From: Diploptera punctata | Lineage: Eukaryota; Arthropoda; Insecta; Blattodea; Blaberidae | Length of the DNA stretch: 64,000 nt | Direction of reading: 5' to 3' | Assembly: GCA_030220185.1 (NCBI GenBank) | Contig: JASPKZ010003845.1 | Location: 682,001-746,000 of the forward strand | Shown: one piece after another, positions 10,821-20,694 of the stretch | Position numbering within the stretch: position 1 is the stretch's first letter | Layout: the number at the start of each line of letters is the position of its first letter | Notes under the pieces: generated by a model | Told to the model about the DNA's origin: nothing | Databases searched by the model: none | What the model saw: the letters and a program-made list of their open reading frames with translations, nothing else | Position numbers and translations under genes: made by a program

Positions 10821-12188
10821 TTACGCAGAGGTTAATCTGAACTGGGCAAGAACTGTGACATATGAACATATTGACATTAACACTGTACATAAAAATGACG
10901 AATTGAGAGAAAAACCGACAGCACAAAACTCAATGTTATTGTGAAACAATTGATTGGCGAATAATTTCAGTTGCTCTGATGTTTCTGATGGCAAAGGGTA
11001 ATTTAAAAGCTTGATTTGTACAATATCTCTTAGTGTCTTAACCTCTTGAACTGCAAGTTCACTGGAATGTGTTACAGAAAAAATAAGCACTACAATATCA
11101 GAGATCCAGAAGATAATCAGTATGATCCTCTCAAAGCAGATGTACTCGTCTCCTACTGGCACTTTGTGAGTAGCGAAGGAATACGCAGAATAACCAATAT
11201 CCACCAAGTCAATACAGTTTCTTAAAATCAGCAGCATTATTGTAAATCCATATGTATCATTGAACATCTTGACAGCACTGTAAACTTTTAAATATGCCAA
11301 TCGAAATTTCATTATTTCAGACACTTTATCTCTTGCATTTGGTATTTTAGAAGAATTTTCCCGGGTCAGCAATATTGATGAAATGTCCAGAGTTGAATCT
11401 TGTGATAATTTTGTATCATTTCTAATTTTATAATCATTATCCAAAGTTGAAAATGTTGATAAACAGGTTGGTTTATAAATCTTTGTGAACTGATTTGTTG
11501 TTTGATTCTTTCTACAGATTCCCTTTGAAATACTGAAAGTTTTGTCTGTTTTAACTTTCATATTGAAACTATTAACTTGTAAATAATTACTTACAGCAGA
11601 TAGTTTTTCTTTTATAAAAATTGTCATTTCTGAATACAGTAACATTTGGAGAATATGGATTAATTTGAACATTCTAACCAATAGTTCATAGTAGATATTG
11701 GACTCCTTTTTCCAAAACCAAGCATCGTAAATGAAAACTACAGCATTTATAAAAACAATAAGGTGTTTTAGAAGACTATTTACTTTACTTTTCATATTTG
11801 GAATAGTAGGCAATTCAAGGTCGAGTCTCATAAATGTTTCTATCACTTCTACAGTAGATTTTCGTTTGGATACGTTATGAATAAATATGATGATAAGAGT
11901 GATCAGAAAAGTTGAAGGTAGAGATATCTTAAATGTTACAACGTGTCCAGGATCAGAATTATCAGAAAACTGAGCTCTATAGAACGAATATACAAGCCCG
12001 TACACACCAAAACAAATTAAGAACATCATCCACAATATTCCAAAAATGCCACTTTTTGTTGACGTTTTCATACCCATGGCTTGAGTTTTAAATGAAAGTG
12101 GAGCAATACATCCTATCTTCGATATGTAGTATGGTTTTTTGAATTTTCTATACATTTCAAAATTAATGTCTTTAATCCCATTGGACAT
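10821..12188 (-). CDS. Gustatory receptor, type A (intact, single exon)
   Basis: A 455-aa insect gustatory receptor (7tm_7), expected in the membrane of gustatory neurons as a subunit of a ligand-gated cation channel; the ligand is unknown. Roughly seven hydrophobic segments are seen (about 48-66, 88-104, 140-157, 165-190, 315-340, 360-380, 425-450). AWFWKKESNIYYE follows TM3, and a conserved C-terminal run contains NQLFHNNIEFCAVGFSLNSS. The C-terminal signature is SYVTVLAQF, with S in place of the usual T, and five extra residues follow. A polar loop of about 95 residues rich in Ser, Thr, Asn and Lys separates TM4 from TM5. The start is set at the ATG whose product aligns with the starts of the other type A genes; an upstream in-frame ATG 19 codons earlier is less likely. 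There is no intron. Confidence 0.93.
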   Translation of the reverse strand: MSNGIKDINFEMYRKFKKPYYISKIGCIAPLSFKTQAMGMKTSTKSGIFGILWMMFLICFGVYGLVYSFYRAQFSDNSDPGHVVTFKISLPSTFLITLIIIFIHNVSKRKSTVEVIETFMRLDLELPTIPNMKSKVNSLLKHLIVFINAVVFIYDAWFWKKESNIYYELLVRMFKLIHILQMLLYSEMTIFIKEKLSAVSNYLQVNSFNMKVKTDKTFSISKGICRKNQTTNQFTKIYKPTCLSTFSTLDNDYKIRNDTKLSQDSTLDISSILLTRENSSKIPNARDKVSEIMKFRLAYLKVYSAVKMFNDTYGFTIMLLILRNCIDLVDIGYSAYSFATHKVPVGDEYICFERIILIIFWISDIVVLIFSVTHSSELAVQEVKTLRDIVQIKLLNYPLPSETSEQLKLFANQLFHNNIEFCAVGFSLNSSFLCTVLMSICSYVTVLAQFRLTSA

Positions 12189-12659
12189 GCCGGATATCAA
12201 TAAGTAATCAAAATTATTAAGTGAGAATTTACAAAGTCCAAACACTATCGATTTAATATCCTTCTTTCATGACTTCTTCGGAAGAATAAAGATAACAAAC
12301 ACACCTTGCGTATTGTGACGTTTGCCATACAATGTGATGTACGGCGTAGAACTACAGTGGAATTTTATCCGATCACTTAACTTGATTGGAGATGATGCCC
12401 ATTTAATTAAATTGACATTATCTTCCAGGTATGGATAACCAATATTGGCTTTATAAATCAATATTTGTTCACTGAAGCTAATATTTAGCTCTCTTCATTT
12501 TTGTTTCAATTTTTGAAACGTATTAATCACGTTATAGTATTGACTCTAATAACGAATATCTTTATTACACATTACAAATGAGACATATCTTCATGGAATT
12601 TCGTCCTTCATGGTGCGTTATCCATCGAGTGTCTTGAGAAATTTGAGTAATTATAAGTA
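12189..12659 (-). promoter_or_regulatory. 5' flank of type A Gr with conserved block
   Basis: No gene is seen. At 12449-12475 the minus strand reads ACAAATATTGATTTATAA. A close match (TAAATATTGATTTA) lies upstream of the other type A genes at about 16525-16545, 24131-24150 and 57705-57725, some 210-345 bases before each start. It could be a core promoter or enhancer element, or just shared ancestry of the duplicates. Confidence 0.4.
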
Positions 12660-13110
12660 ATATTATATAAATCTGTGCAAATTCTTGCCTATGCAGATGG
12701 CATTGACATAAATGGAAGAACACAGTCAACAATGAAAGAGGCCTTTAAAATATTTGGAAATGCTGTTAGAAAAATTAATTGGCAAATTAATCAATGTAAG
12801 ACTAAATGTATGCCATCTCCTAGCAAGGAATGTGCACATTATCCATTGCATATTTTAATAGATTCAAACAAATTTCAAACTGTTCATACGTTTGTATTTG
12901 GACTCAGAAATTACTTGTAGGAATAACAATCATATAAAAATGTAGATGTTTGTTTACAGACGTTACGAGATGGAGAAGAGAATGAAAAAGTCATATTAGT
13001 GGAATGGATGAAGATTGGTTCCCGAAACTTGCAATAAATTTGAAAGCAGGTACACCACGACCACTAACATAACGGAAACCGTTAATACAGTTGAAATTAA
13101 GAAGGCATTG
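12660..13110 (+). mobile_element. LINE reverse transcriptase fragment
   Basis: A short open stretch reads LAYADGIDI, a damaged form of the RT catalytic YADD box (third residue G for D), followed by GRTQSTMKEAF and a QINQCKTK motif. Further downstream (12955-13100) is a LINE-tail-like stretch with HISGMDEDWFPKLA. No intact ORF is present. Confidence 0.65.
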
Positions 13111-13169
13111 TCCTAAATTAAGAGGTTGAAGACGAATATTTTATTTTATTGTATTTGTAAGTTTCCTAC

Positions 13170-13550
13170 TGAAACTGTCTAAGTCACTGATTCCATCAAA
13201 CTCGTAGCTCATGGCTGTCGTCTTGACATACATCCCTATCCTGAGCAAATTGTTTTCCAATCATCTGTATTAATTAACCTCGCTCAAATCATGGTTAATG
13301 TTATTCTCCCACCTCATTATTGGCCTACCTATTGGACGATTTCCATCTGATTATGTTACAAGTTTTCATGCACCTCTACCATTTCCCATTCGTGCCATGT
13401 CCTACCCATCTCAATCTATGAGACTTAATTGTTCTTTTTACATATGAATTCCCATAAATGAACTCGGTGTTTTATAGTCTTCTTCAATCACCTGTTTGTT
13501 TGTCTCTATTTCTGACATAGAAATTAATTAGAAGCTAACACATTAATATC
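13170..13550 (-). mobile_element. RTE-type LINE 3' fragment
   Basis: On the minus strand it matches the tail region of the copy at 62220-63130 (RRLRWAGHV.RM, GRP..RWENNINHDL, DRDVW). Stops and indels are frequent. Confidence 0.6.
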
Positions 13551-13556
13551 AGTACA

Positions 13557-14757
13557 CCTATGGGGAAAATAAAAATGTCCACTATTAAGAAGTGTCCGCT
13601 ATTCAGAAAAGTGTTAAAAATACAGTACCGATACTGTATGATATGCAGTAGCGTGGTGGAAAGAAAATTACAGTACATGTGTAAATTACTGAACATTTTT
13701 CTTTGAGTACAGTAATACTGTGAATGGTACAGTATTGATGTATAAGTCTACAGTTGTATGTACAATATATCTAACAAATTACTACAGTAATTTATGCTAC
13801 TGTACTTTATATGTTTAGGCTAAATGTCTCAATCCTGGAAGAGTGGCTTTAAGTGATCGTGTATTTTTTTCTGGACAAGAGAGTTATTTAGAATTATCTC
13901 CTCAATATGTGTTTCATATATAAAAGAAAAAAATGCAGGTACGATATTCAATATTAGATTTTATAAAGAAGAAACAATTAAATTGGTACGGACACATTAG
14001 GAGAATGGAAGAAGGAAGACTACCTAAGATAATCATGGATTGGAAACCACAAGTAAGGAAAAAGAAGGTAGACCAACTATTACGTGGATTCAGGAATCAA
14101 TGAAGCTAAGAGGGAATGGGAAATAGAAGAAGATATATGGATGAACAGACAGGAATGGAAACATGTGTTGAAACAAATGTGTAGTTAACTGTGAACATGG
14201 GTACCGGAAAAATGTATATTCATTGTAAAATCCGGAATAATAAAAAAAATAAATATATGTTTCAACCACAGACGTTAAACAGAACCCGTCTTCGTCATTT
14301 TACTTTAGAAAGCACTCTTTCAATTTTCTTACCTTCTCATAGACATTGATTATCTCTTCCTTTTCATTCAGATGAGTTTTTGTGACATTTCAGCAAGACG
14401 TAGCTTTAACGTTTGAAGACACAAACAGTATTCACATTAACATGCTGCTCCCGATACTGAAGTTAAAAATGTGCTACAACATTCAAATTCTATAATAACT
14501 TTCAAAATGCGCGACAATGTTCATTGTTGAAAATAATTACATGTACACTACGCGTATAAATGTTTCTATTCTCACGCTGTCCGTTAGTCGGAAGTTTTAA
14601 TTGTCGTACGGGGATATGTTTTAGTGTCGCCGGACGTTATTAAGAACGTCCGCTATTAGGAAGAGATTTCCCCATAAGAGCCAATGTTTTTGTTTGCAGG
14701 GGATTTTTGAAATGACCGTTATTGAGAAGTGTCCGTTAAGGGAAGTATGACTATAGC
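13557..14757. mobile_element. Possible pogo-like element with repeated GTCCGCTATT motifs
   Basis: Motifs such as GTCCGCTATT(AAG/CAG) and 'ttaagaagtgtcc' occur at the left end (about 13578-13606) and, in both senses, at the right end (about 14635-14745). 'atggggaaa' is matched by 'tttccccat' at about 14668. This is the pattern of degraded pogo/Tigger termini. A LINE fragment (13930-14210) lies inside. The ends are not firmly set. Confidence 0.4.
13930..14210 (+). mobile_element. LINE 3' fragment (RT C-terminal tail)
   Basis: The frame reads KKKQLNWYGHIRRMEEGRLP and then, after a shift, GRPTITWIQESMK. This is the C-terminal tail typical of insect RTE/CR1-type LINE proteins. It is short and frameshifted. 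Confidence 0.65.
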
Positions 14758-14932
14758 CTTTAAGTAACAATAATAAGCTATAAGCTGACTTTTGACTTGT
14801 TGAAACTTGAAAAAAAGATCAAGGGTTATTTTCGGTTCAGTATCATACTGTTACGTCTTTCCTTATTAATGTTCTTCTGCCATATTAAGAATATTTTATT
14901 TTAAATCAGAAATTAACTATTTGACAACATAA

Positions 14933-16309
14933 TTATTTGAACTGGGCTAGTACAACAATATATGAACATATTGTCATTAACAATGTGCATAAAAATGACG
15001 AGTTTAAGGTAAACCCCACAGCACAAAACTCAATGTTGTTGTGAAACAGTTGGTTTGAAAACAGTTTCAATTGTTCGGAGATTTCTGAAGGCAAAGGATA
15101 GTTCAGAAGTTTTATCTGTACGAGATCTCTAAGTTTCTTAACCTTCTGAATAGCATGTTCACTACAATATGTCAGCCAAATTATGAGTGTGACTATATGG
15201 ACAATCCAAAAGGCAAAGAGTAGGAATCTGCCAAAGGAAGAATAATTTGAGTTTATATATCTTTCATTCACAGCAGCGAACAAGTACACAGTGTAAGAGA
15301 TATTTACTAAATCTATGCAATTTCTCAGGATTAACAACATAATTGTAAATCCATGTGCAGAATTGAACATTGTAACTGCATTGTAAACTTTTAAATATCT
15401 CAATCTTAATTTTAGTATTTCTGTCACTTGTTCTCTTATATAGGAATCTGTTGTTGATGGTTTTAGAAAACTGCTGGAGTTGGATGTTTCCAGAAACGTG
15501 TTTGGATGTGAAATTCTCGATAAATTAATGTCATTGGAAATTGTTGGAATACAGCCCGAAGTTGAAAATGTTGATGTATTTATTACATTCTTGTATTCAT
15601 TACGAATTATTCTTGTGGATGAATATTTTGGACAATATTCTTTTGATATATCTTCAATTTCCAAAGCGCAGTCTTCCTTGTGTAAATTGTCATTTGCTTC
15701 GTCTAAGCATTTTGTTATTCCAGATATATTTTCTTCGACTAAAGAAGCCATCTTTCCGTATAAATATATTTGCAAAATATGAATAAATTTGAAGATTCTG
15801 ATGACAAATTCATAATAAAAATTAGATTCTTTTCTCCAATACCAAGATGCATAAATTAGAATTGAAATACAAATCATAGCATACAGGATCTTTGCATAAT
15901 TATGTAGCTTATTTTTCATTTTTTGAACATTCTGTGTTTCTGTATCCAGTTTCATGAATGTTTCCAGAACTTGTGCAGTAGATTTCCTCTTATATATGTT
16001 ATGTACGAATATACTAATCAGTGTTAATATGAAGTTTGAAGGTATAGACAGCTTGAAAGTGACAACTTGTCCCGGATCAGAGAGATTAGAATTCTCCCTT
16101 CTAAAGGATGTAAATACAAGCCCGTATATTGACAAACACACAATAAAAAATATCCATACGATTCCTAAAATATCATTTCTAGACGACATCGTAATTTCCA
16201 TGGTTTGAGGTTTGAATGAAATTGGTGCCATACAAGCAATCTTGGATAGGTAGTAAGTTATTTTGAATTTATTATAAACAATAATATTTTCTTCCATTGT
16301 TTGGTACAT
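14933..16309 (-). CDS. Gustatory receptor, type A (intact, single exon)
   Basis: A 458-aa gustatory receptor channel subunit. It has seven predicted membrane segments, SWYWRKESNFYYE after TM3, a long Ser/Thr-rich loop (about residues 200-300, with STFSTSG and ETSNSSSF), a helix-like KLRLRYLKVYNAV before TM5, and the C-terminal SYIVVLAQF signature ending at QFK. The start (ATG of MYQTMEEN) aligns with the first Met of the gene at 58050; the in-frame ATG 19 codons upstream is not conserved. Its closest relative here is the broken copy at 22537-23902. The two share several hundred bases of flank on both sides, so they arose by block duplication. Antisense ORFs inside it are shadows. Confidence 0.94.
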   Translation of the reverse strand: MYQTMEENIIVYNKFKITYYLSKIACMAPISFKPQTMEITMSSRNDILGIVWIFFIVCLSIYGLVFTSFRRENSNLSDPGQVVTFKLSIPSNFILTLISIFVHNIYKRKSTAQVLETFMKLDTETQNVQKMKNKLHNYAKILYAMICISILIYASWYWRKESNFYYEFVIRIFKFIHILQIYLYGKMASLVEENISGITKCLDEANDNLHKEDCALEIEDISKEYCPKYSSTRIIRNEYKNVINTSTFSTSGCIPTISNDINLSRISHPNTFLETSNSSSFLKPSTTDSYIREQVTEILKLRLRYLKVYNAVTMFNSAHGFTIMLLILRNCIDLVNISYTVYLFAAVNERYINSNYSSFGRFLLFAFWIVHIVTLIIWLTYCSEHAIQKVKKLRDLVQIKLLNYPLPSEISEQLKLFSNQLFHNNIEFCAVGFTLNSSFLCTLLMTICSYIVVLAQFK

Positions 16310-16768
16310 TTTTATGAAAAACACAGTGAATTGTTGTAAGGTATTAATTTTCTTATGCTGATACAATATGCTTGGGTTCCTTTCTTCAATACAATAGAAC
16401 TTTTATATTATGGTGATTTCCTGACGCTCACGAACATAGCAGTATTCACTTAATTTGTAAGTAGATATTTTAATTTGAGTAAATTGACAATGTTTTCTTG
16501 ATCAAGGCAATCAATTACATTATTAAATCAATATTTACTCAAGTAAAGAGATATTCAACTTCTCTCCTGTATTAGTGAAAACAATAAATAATATAAATTA
16601 GGTTAAAACCCATATATTTATTAAGTAGGCCTAATGTAATGATACATTTATGACATTTTGAAATCATTAGTTATTATAGTAGTTGGTATTGCTTGATGGC
16701 CATATAAAATCGTAAAAAAAGCAGTTCCTAATAGATCTTAAATTCCTAATTATTTATCAATACCGTTG
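16310..16768 (-). promoter_or_regulatory. Duplicated 5' flank of type A Gr
   Basis: Nearly colinear with 23903-24383. Shared landmarks include 'ttaggttaaaacccatatat', 'aagtaggcctaatgtaatga' and the AAATATTGATTTA block (16525-16545, minus strand). No coding potential. It is candidate promoter DNA. Confidence 0.45.
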
Positions 16769-16847
16769 AATGCAGGCTTTCACGGCCGGTAATCATGATG
16801 TTGAGTGATTCCGGGTTCTGTGGCCGTGGTCCATAGTTGGTGTTGAT

Positions 16848-16890
16848 ACCAGACGTTTCGCCCTCAACTGCGGAGGGCATCTTCAGTGGC
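16848..16890 (-). ncRNA. Hammerhead-ribozyme-like motif (left arm)
   Basis: The minus strand is identical to the motif at 18925-18967: helix I GCCA/TGGT, core CTGAAGA, helix II GCCCTC/GAGGGC with loop CGCAGTT, core GAAA, minimal helix III AC/GT, and cleavage triplet GTC. One unpaired base lies between CTGAAGA and helix II. Confidence 0.6.
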
Positions 16891-17028
16891 GAGTGCTTCT
16901 AGGCGTGTTTCCTGGTCGGAAGCTCTACTTAGAGTGAACGCTGCGGGTGTTGTATTGATACTAGTGGTGGGAGCAGGGTGAGCGGGCGTGGCTCTGCTGA
17001 TTGGCTAATGGTCGTCTCCTTGTTGTCC

Positions 17029-17900
17029 CTAGGTGTTGATGCATTTATTTTCTAGTGTACGGTACCAGGCCTTAGACAGTTTAATACCTTCCTCTTTTCT
17101 GTTAATATTTTCCTTATGCTTGTGTATTTCTATAGCCTCTCGATATAATCTAGGGAAATAATAGGAAGTTGTGGCTAAAACTTTGTGTATCATCGAATAG
17201 AATCTGGTGTCCATTCATAATGGCATGTTCTGCTACAGCCGATTTATCCATTTCTCCTTGTCTGCAGTTTCTTTTGTGTTCTGATAACGGGTGGCTATAC
17301 TTTTTTTGTGGTCCCTATGTATGGTTTACCACACGAACAAGGAAGTCGATATACGCCGCAAGTGGAGAGAGGTGGCCGAGGATCCTTAGCTGAGCGAAGG
17401 CAGTCTTCTATTTTTCTTGTAGGTCTGTAAACTGTTTTTATGTTGTATTTTGTAGGAGTTTTCCGATACGATCTGTGACTCTTTGTACATATGGTAAGTA
17501 GGCTATGCTGGTTGAGGGTGTGTTATCCATTCTGACGTGCTGTCTTCGTGGATGTATGGTTTGTCTTATTTCCTTGGATGTGTAGCCATTTTTCTGGAAA
17601 CAATTGAACAGATGGTGTTGTTCTTGTTTAAGGTGTTGTGGTTGGCATAACTTAGTCGCTCTGTCGAACAGTGTCTTAATGACACCTCGCTTTTGTCTTG
17701 GATGGTGGTTAGAGTCTTTGTGCAGATATCGGTCTGTGTGGTGTAGGTTTTCTGTAAACTGTATGTTGAATTTCCCCATTGCCAGTCCTTATTATTTGAA
17801 CATCCAGGAAAGGAAGTCTTCCATTATCTTCTTTTTCCATAGTGAACTGTATTTTGTTGTGTCTGCTGTTAAGGTGTTGAAGGAAACGTTCCAATTTCAC
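17029..17900 (-). pseudogene. PLE reverse transcriptase tail and GIY-YIG endonuclease, left arm
   Basis: Frames from 17900 down to 17029 carry the RT C-terminal part (PFLDVQIIRTGNGEIQ), the linker (RGVIKTLFDRATKLC, PYVQRVTDRIGKLL) and the end of the GIY-YIG domain (LYREAIEIHKHKENINRK). At least two indels break the frame, one near 17750 and one near 17440. The endonuclease would nick target DNA for element insertion. The N-terminal RT domain with the catalytic Asp residues is absent. Confidence 0.7.
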
Positions 17901-17975
17901 ATGGAGACATGGCAGTGAAGAATTGGAACGTTTCCTTCAACACCTTAACAGCAGACACAACAAAATACATTCACT

Positions 17976-18809
17976 ATGGAAAAAGAAGATAATGGAAGAC
18001 TTCCTTTCCTGGATGTTCAAATAATAAGGACTGGCAATGGGGAAATTCAACATACAGTTTACAGAAAACCTACACACACAGACCGATATCTGCACAAAGA
18101 CTCTAACCACCATCCAAGACAAAAGCGAGGTGTCATTAAGACACTGTTCGACAGAGCGACTAAGTTATGCCAACCACAACACCTTAAACAAGAACAACAC
18201 CATTGTTCAATTGTTTCCAGAAAAATGGCTACACATCCAAGGAAATAAGACAAACCATACATCCACGAAGACAGCACGTCAGAATGGATAACACACCCTC
18301 AACCAGCATAGCCTACTTACCATATGTACAAAGAGTCACAGATCGTATCGGAAAACTCCTACGAAAATACAACATAAAAACAGTTTACAGACCTACAAGA
18401 AAAATAGAAGACTGCCTTCGCTCAGCTAAGGATCCTCGGCCACCTCTCCACTTGCGGCGTATATCGACTTCCTTGTTCGTGTGGTAAACCATACATAGGG
18501 ACCACAAAAAGAAGTATAGCCACCCGTTTATCAGAACACAAAAGAAACTGCAGACAAGGAGAAATGGATAAATCGGCTGTAGCAGAACATGCCATTATGA
18601 ATGGACACCAGATTCTATTCGATGATACACAAGTTTTAGCCACAACTTCCTATTATTTCCCTAGATTATATCGAGAGGCTATAGAAATACACAAGCATAA
18701 GGAAAATATTAACAGAAAAGAGGAAGGTATTAAACTGTCTAAGGCCTGGTACCGTACACTAGAAAATAAATGCATCAACACTAGGGACAACAAGGAGACG
18801 GACCATTAG
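17976..18809 (+). pseudogene. PLE reverse transcriptase tail and GIY-YIG endonuclease, right arm
   Basis: Same content as the left arm in the opposite direction. It begins MEKEDNGRLPFLDV, continues through VYRKPTHTDRYLHKDSNHH, then after a shift PSTSIAYLPYVQRVTDRIG. After another shift comes the GIY-YIG module with GVY, YIG, the TRLSEH motif and SAVAEH. The frames change near 18240 and 18440. It is a non-coding relic. Confidence 0.7.
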
Positions 18810-18924
18810 CCAATCAGCAAGAGCCACGCCCGCTCACCCTGCTCCCACCACTAGTATCAATACAACACCCGCAGCGTTCACTCTAAGTAGAGCTTCCGAC
18901 CAGGAAACACGCCTAGAAGCACTC

Positions 18925-18967
18925 GCCACTGAAGATGCCCTCCGCAGTTGAGGGCGAAACGTCTGGT
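18925..18967 (+). ncRNA. Hammerhead-ribozyme-like motif (right arm)
   Basis: Order on the plus strand: GCCA (18925-18928), CTGAAGA (18929-18935), one unpaired T, helix II GCCCTC pairing with GAGGGC around loop CGCAGTT, GAAA (18956-18959), C, then GTC (18961-18963, predicted cleavage after the C) and TGGT (18964-18967). The helix III core ACGT is self-complementary, as in minimal hammerheads that work as dimers. Penelope-like elements are known to carry hammerheads. Activity here is inference. Confidence 0.62.
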
Positions 18968-19186
18968 ATCAACACCAACTATGGACCACGGCCACAGAAC
19001 CCGGAATCACTCAACATCATATCAATACCGTTGTTTTAAGAGAGAGAAGACAAATATCCAATGAAAAAGAAACCATGTTATGTGTGATACATCTAGTTTT
19101 TTCACCAGAAAAGAATGTCTTGAACTGAGGACCAACTTTGTAACTGAGTTATATCCCTTGTTATTTGGGTTTTGAGTAATACGATA

Positions 19187-19576
19187 TCGGCCGCGGTAGA
19201 CTAGTGGTTTTGCTCCTTGCCTCTGGTCCCGAGGGCCGCGGGTTCAAACCCGGCCGGGTTCGATGGATTTTTTAGGACGGAACAATCCAAGGAGCAAGTC
19301 CTCCGGGAGGGACGTTAAGCCTTGGGTCCCGAGTCTGAAGATTTTCAGGCTCGTAAAAAATCCTTAAACCTGAATGAAAGGCCTCTAAGCAAAATTTACC
19401 GAATTTTCCCGTTCTAGTACTACCTCGGTTTCCTAGATGTCACTATGAGGCGGAACGCTGACCACGGACCACTCCAACAACATCTATACGAAAACAAGTG
19501 TAACTAAATTAGTATGGTTCAAATTCTTCCCTGTAGGGGGAGAGCGCCTAAAAATTTCTGTTAAGGGAAAACATGG
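19187..19576 (+). mobile_element. SINE family B (copy 2)
   Basis: The head is CGGCCGCGGTAGACTAGTGG and the B-box region is GCGGGTTCAAACCCGG. The body has 'tggattttttaggacgg' and 'cctccgggagggac', and the tail 'ctgtagggggagagcgcct'. It interrupts sequence that is continuous in the paralogous block near 24530. Confidence 0.8.
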
Positions 19577-19829
19577 GATTACAAGAAGTTCTACGACCGT
19601 TGCTTGCCTCGAGAATAGAGTTAACTTTTCCTCAGCGGGGAGATAGTAAGAGGCGGGGTTCGATGATTTTCAAAACTAAAATTCGTAAGTCTTTCAACGT
19701 TTAATATATTTTACAGTTAATCACCCAATTTATCGAGTGTGACATTACCTCTATAACTTACACCAGTAAAAATATTTGACGTAGCATTTCTATAGCGGAT
19801 TAACAGGTACATTTAAATCTGAAACCATC
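19577..19829. other. Duplicated Gr flank
   Basis: Colinear with 24535-24771 of the second A+B block ('gaatagagttaacttttc', 'gtaaaaatatttgacgtag'). No gene. Confidence 0.6.
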
Positions 19830-20235
19830 CTTTCTACAAAAAAAACACCAGATTACGTTTATATAACACTTTGGCTAGACCAGTGTTGACCTATAGTAGT
19901 GAAGCATGGACACTAAAAAAACAACATGAAAGCAGAATAACGGCTTGTGAAATGAGATTCATGCGCAGAACAGCGGGTTACACCAGATGTGATCGGAAAA
20001 GGAACACCGATATCTTAAAAGAATTGAAGACTACGCCAATTTTGGAATATATTAAACAGTACCAACTAAATTGGAAACACCATCTTGAAAGAATGAGTTC
20101 AAATCGGATCCCCAAAGCTGTTTATAATTATATACCAAGAGGACGAAGATCACTGGGCCGTCCTATGAAACGCTGGAGGGAAAATTTTCTATAGGATCGT
20201 AACAGACCTTGGCCTAATACTTGGAAGGAAGAAGA
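19830..20235 (+). mobile_element. LINE 3' fragment (RT C-terminal tail)
   Basis: A 107-aa open frame (19871-20194) reads ARPVLTYSSEAWTLKKQ, then RFMRRTAGYTR and GRRSLGRPMKRWRENF. This is the usual non-LTR RT protein tail after the thumb region. It is absent from the matching place in the second block, so it inserted after duplication. Confidence 0.8.
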
Positions 20236-20694
20236 AGAAGGCTATTATTGAAGGCAAGAGGGTTTTTATCCTCAGCAAAATTTGCGATTCGTTAGTCTAA
20301 CAATTAAATGTTTTGTATTTATAAAATAAGTATGTTTCTTTTCAGTTAATTAAGTATTTTTTTACCTGTTCTAGTATCTCCAATATCTTGTGTCCATTTA
20401 GCAGGTATTTACTAGTGTATTATTTACAAAGGGCTATAAGTGTTATTGGCGGAATTTAGTTTAGGAAAAAGAGGCCCAAAGGGCCGAGTTTTTCCAAGCA
20501 TTCGAAATCTGATAATTTACTTACAGTATGGGGGTTAATGAATTGCTTTTTGCAATATACAAAACAGATAGAATACTGGAGAGGAAGTATCATTGTATAT
20601 TTTTGGAAACACATAGATATATACATACATTGTAAATATGGATAGAAGTAAGGAAACATATTATTGCATATATAAATGTAAGACATAATTCGTA
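20236..20694. other. Duplicated spacer between type A and type B Gr
   Basis: Colinear with about 25125-25450 plus 30775-30885 of the second block ('aggcccaaagggcc.agtttttccaagc'). The second block has a 5.3-kb nest of insertions here. No gene. Confidence 0.6.

Larger units (their letters stand above)
16769..19019. mobile_element. Penelope-like element pair forming a 2.25-kb palindrome
   Basis: Two copies of a 5'-truncated Penelope-like retroelement lie head-to-head. The left arm (16795-17896, minus) and right arm (17921-19019, plus) are near-identical reverse complements around a 24-base spacer. Each arm encodes, in broken frames, an RT C-terminal segment (GRLPFLDVQI, VYRKPT, HTDRYLH, SNHHP) and a GIY-YIG endonuclease (GVYRLPCSCGKPYIG, TRLSEH). 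A hammerhead-like motif sits near each outer end. The insertion is flanked by a perfect 14-bp duplication, TATCAATACCGTTG (16755-16768 and 19020-19033). The matching site in the paralogous block (about 24361-24400) is empty, so insertion followed the Gr block duplication. Confidence 0.88.

Noticed and set aside
12189..12245. 19-codon upstream extension of the type A receptor at 10821
   Set aside because: Not conserved in the other type A genes. The ATG at 12188 aligns with their starts. The same applies to 16310-16366.
15480..16208. Plus-strand ORFs within 14933-16309
   Set aside because: Antisense shadows of the receptor gene with no family resemblance.
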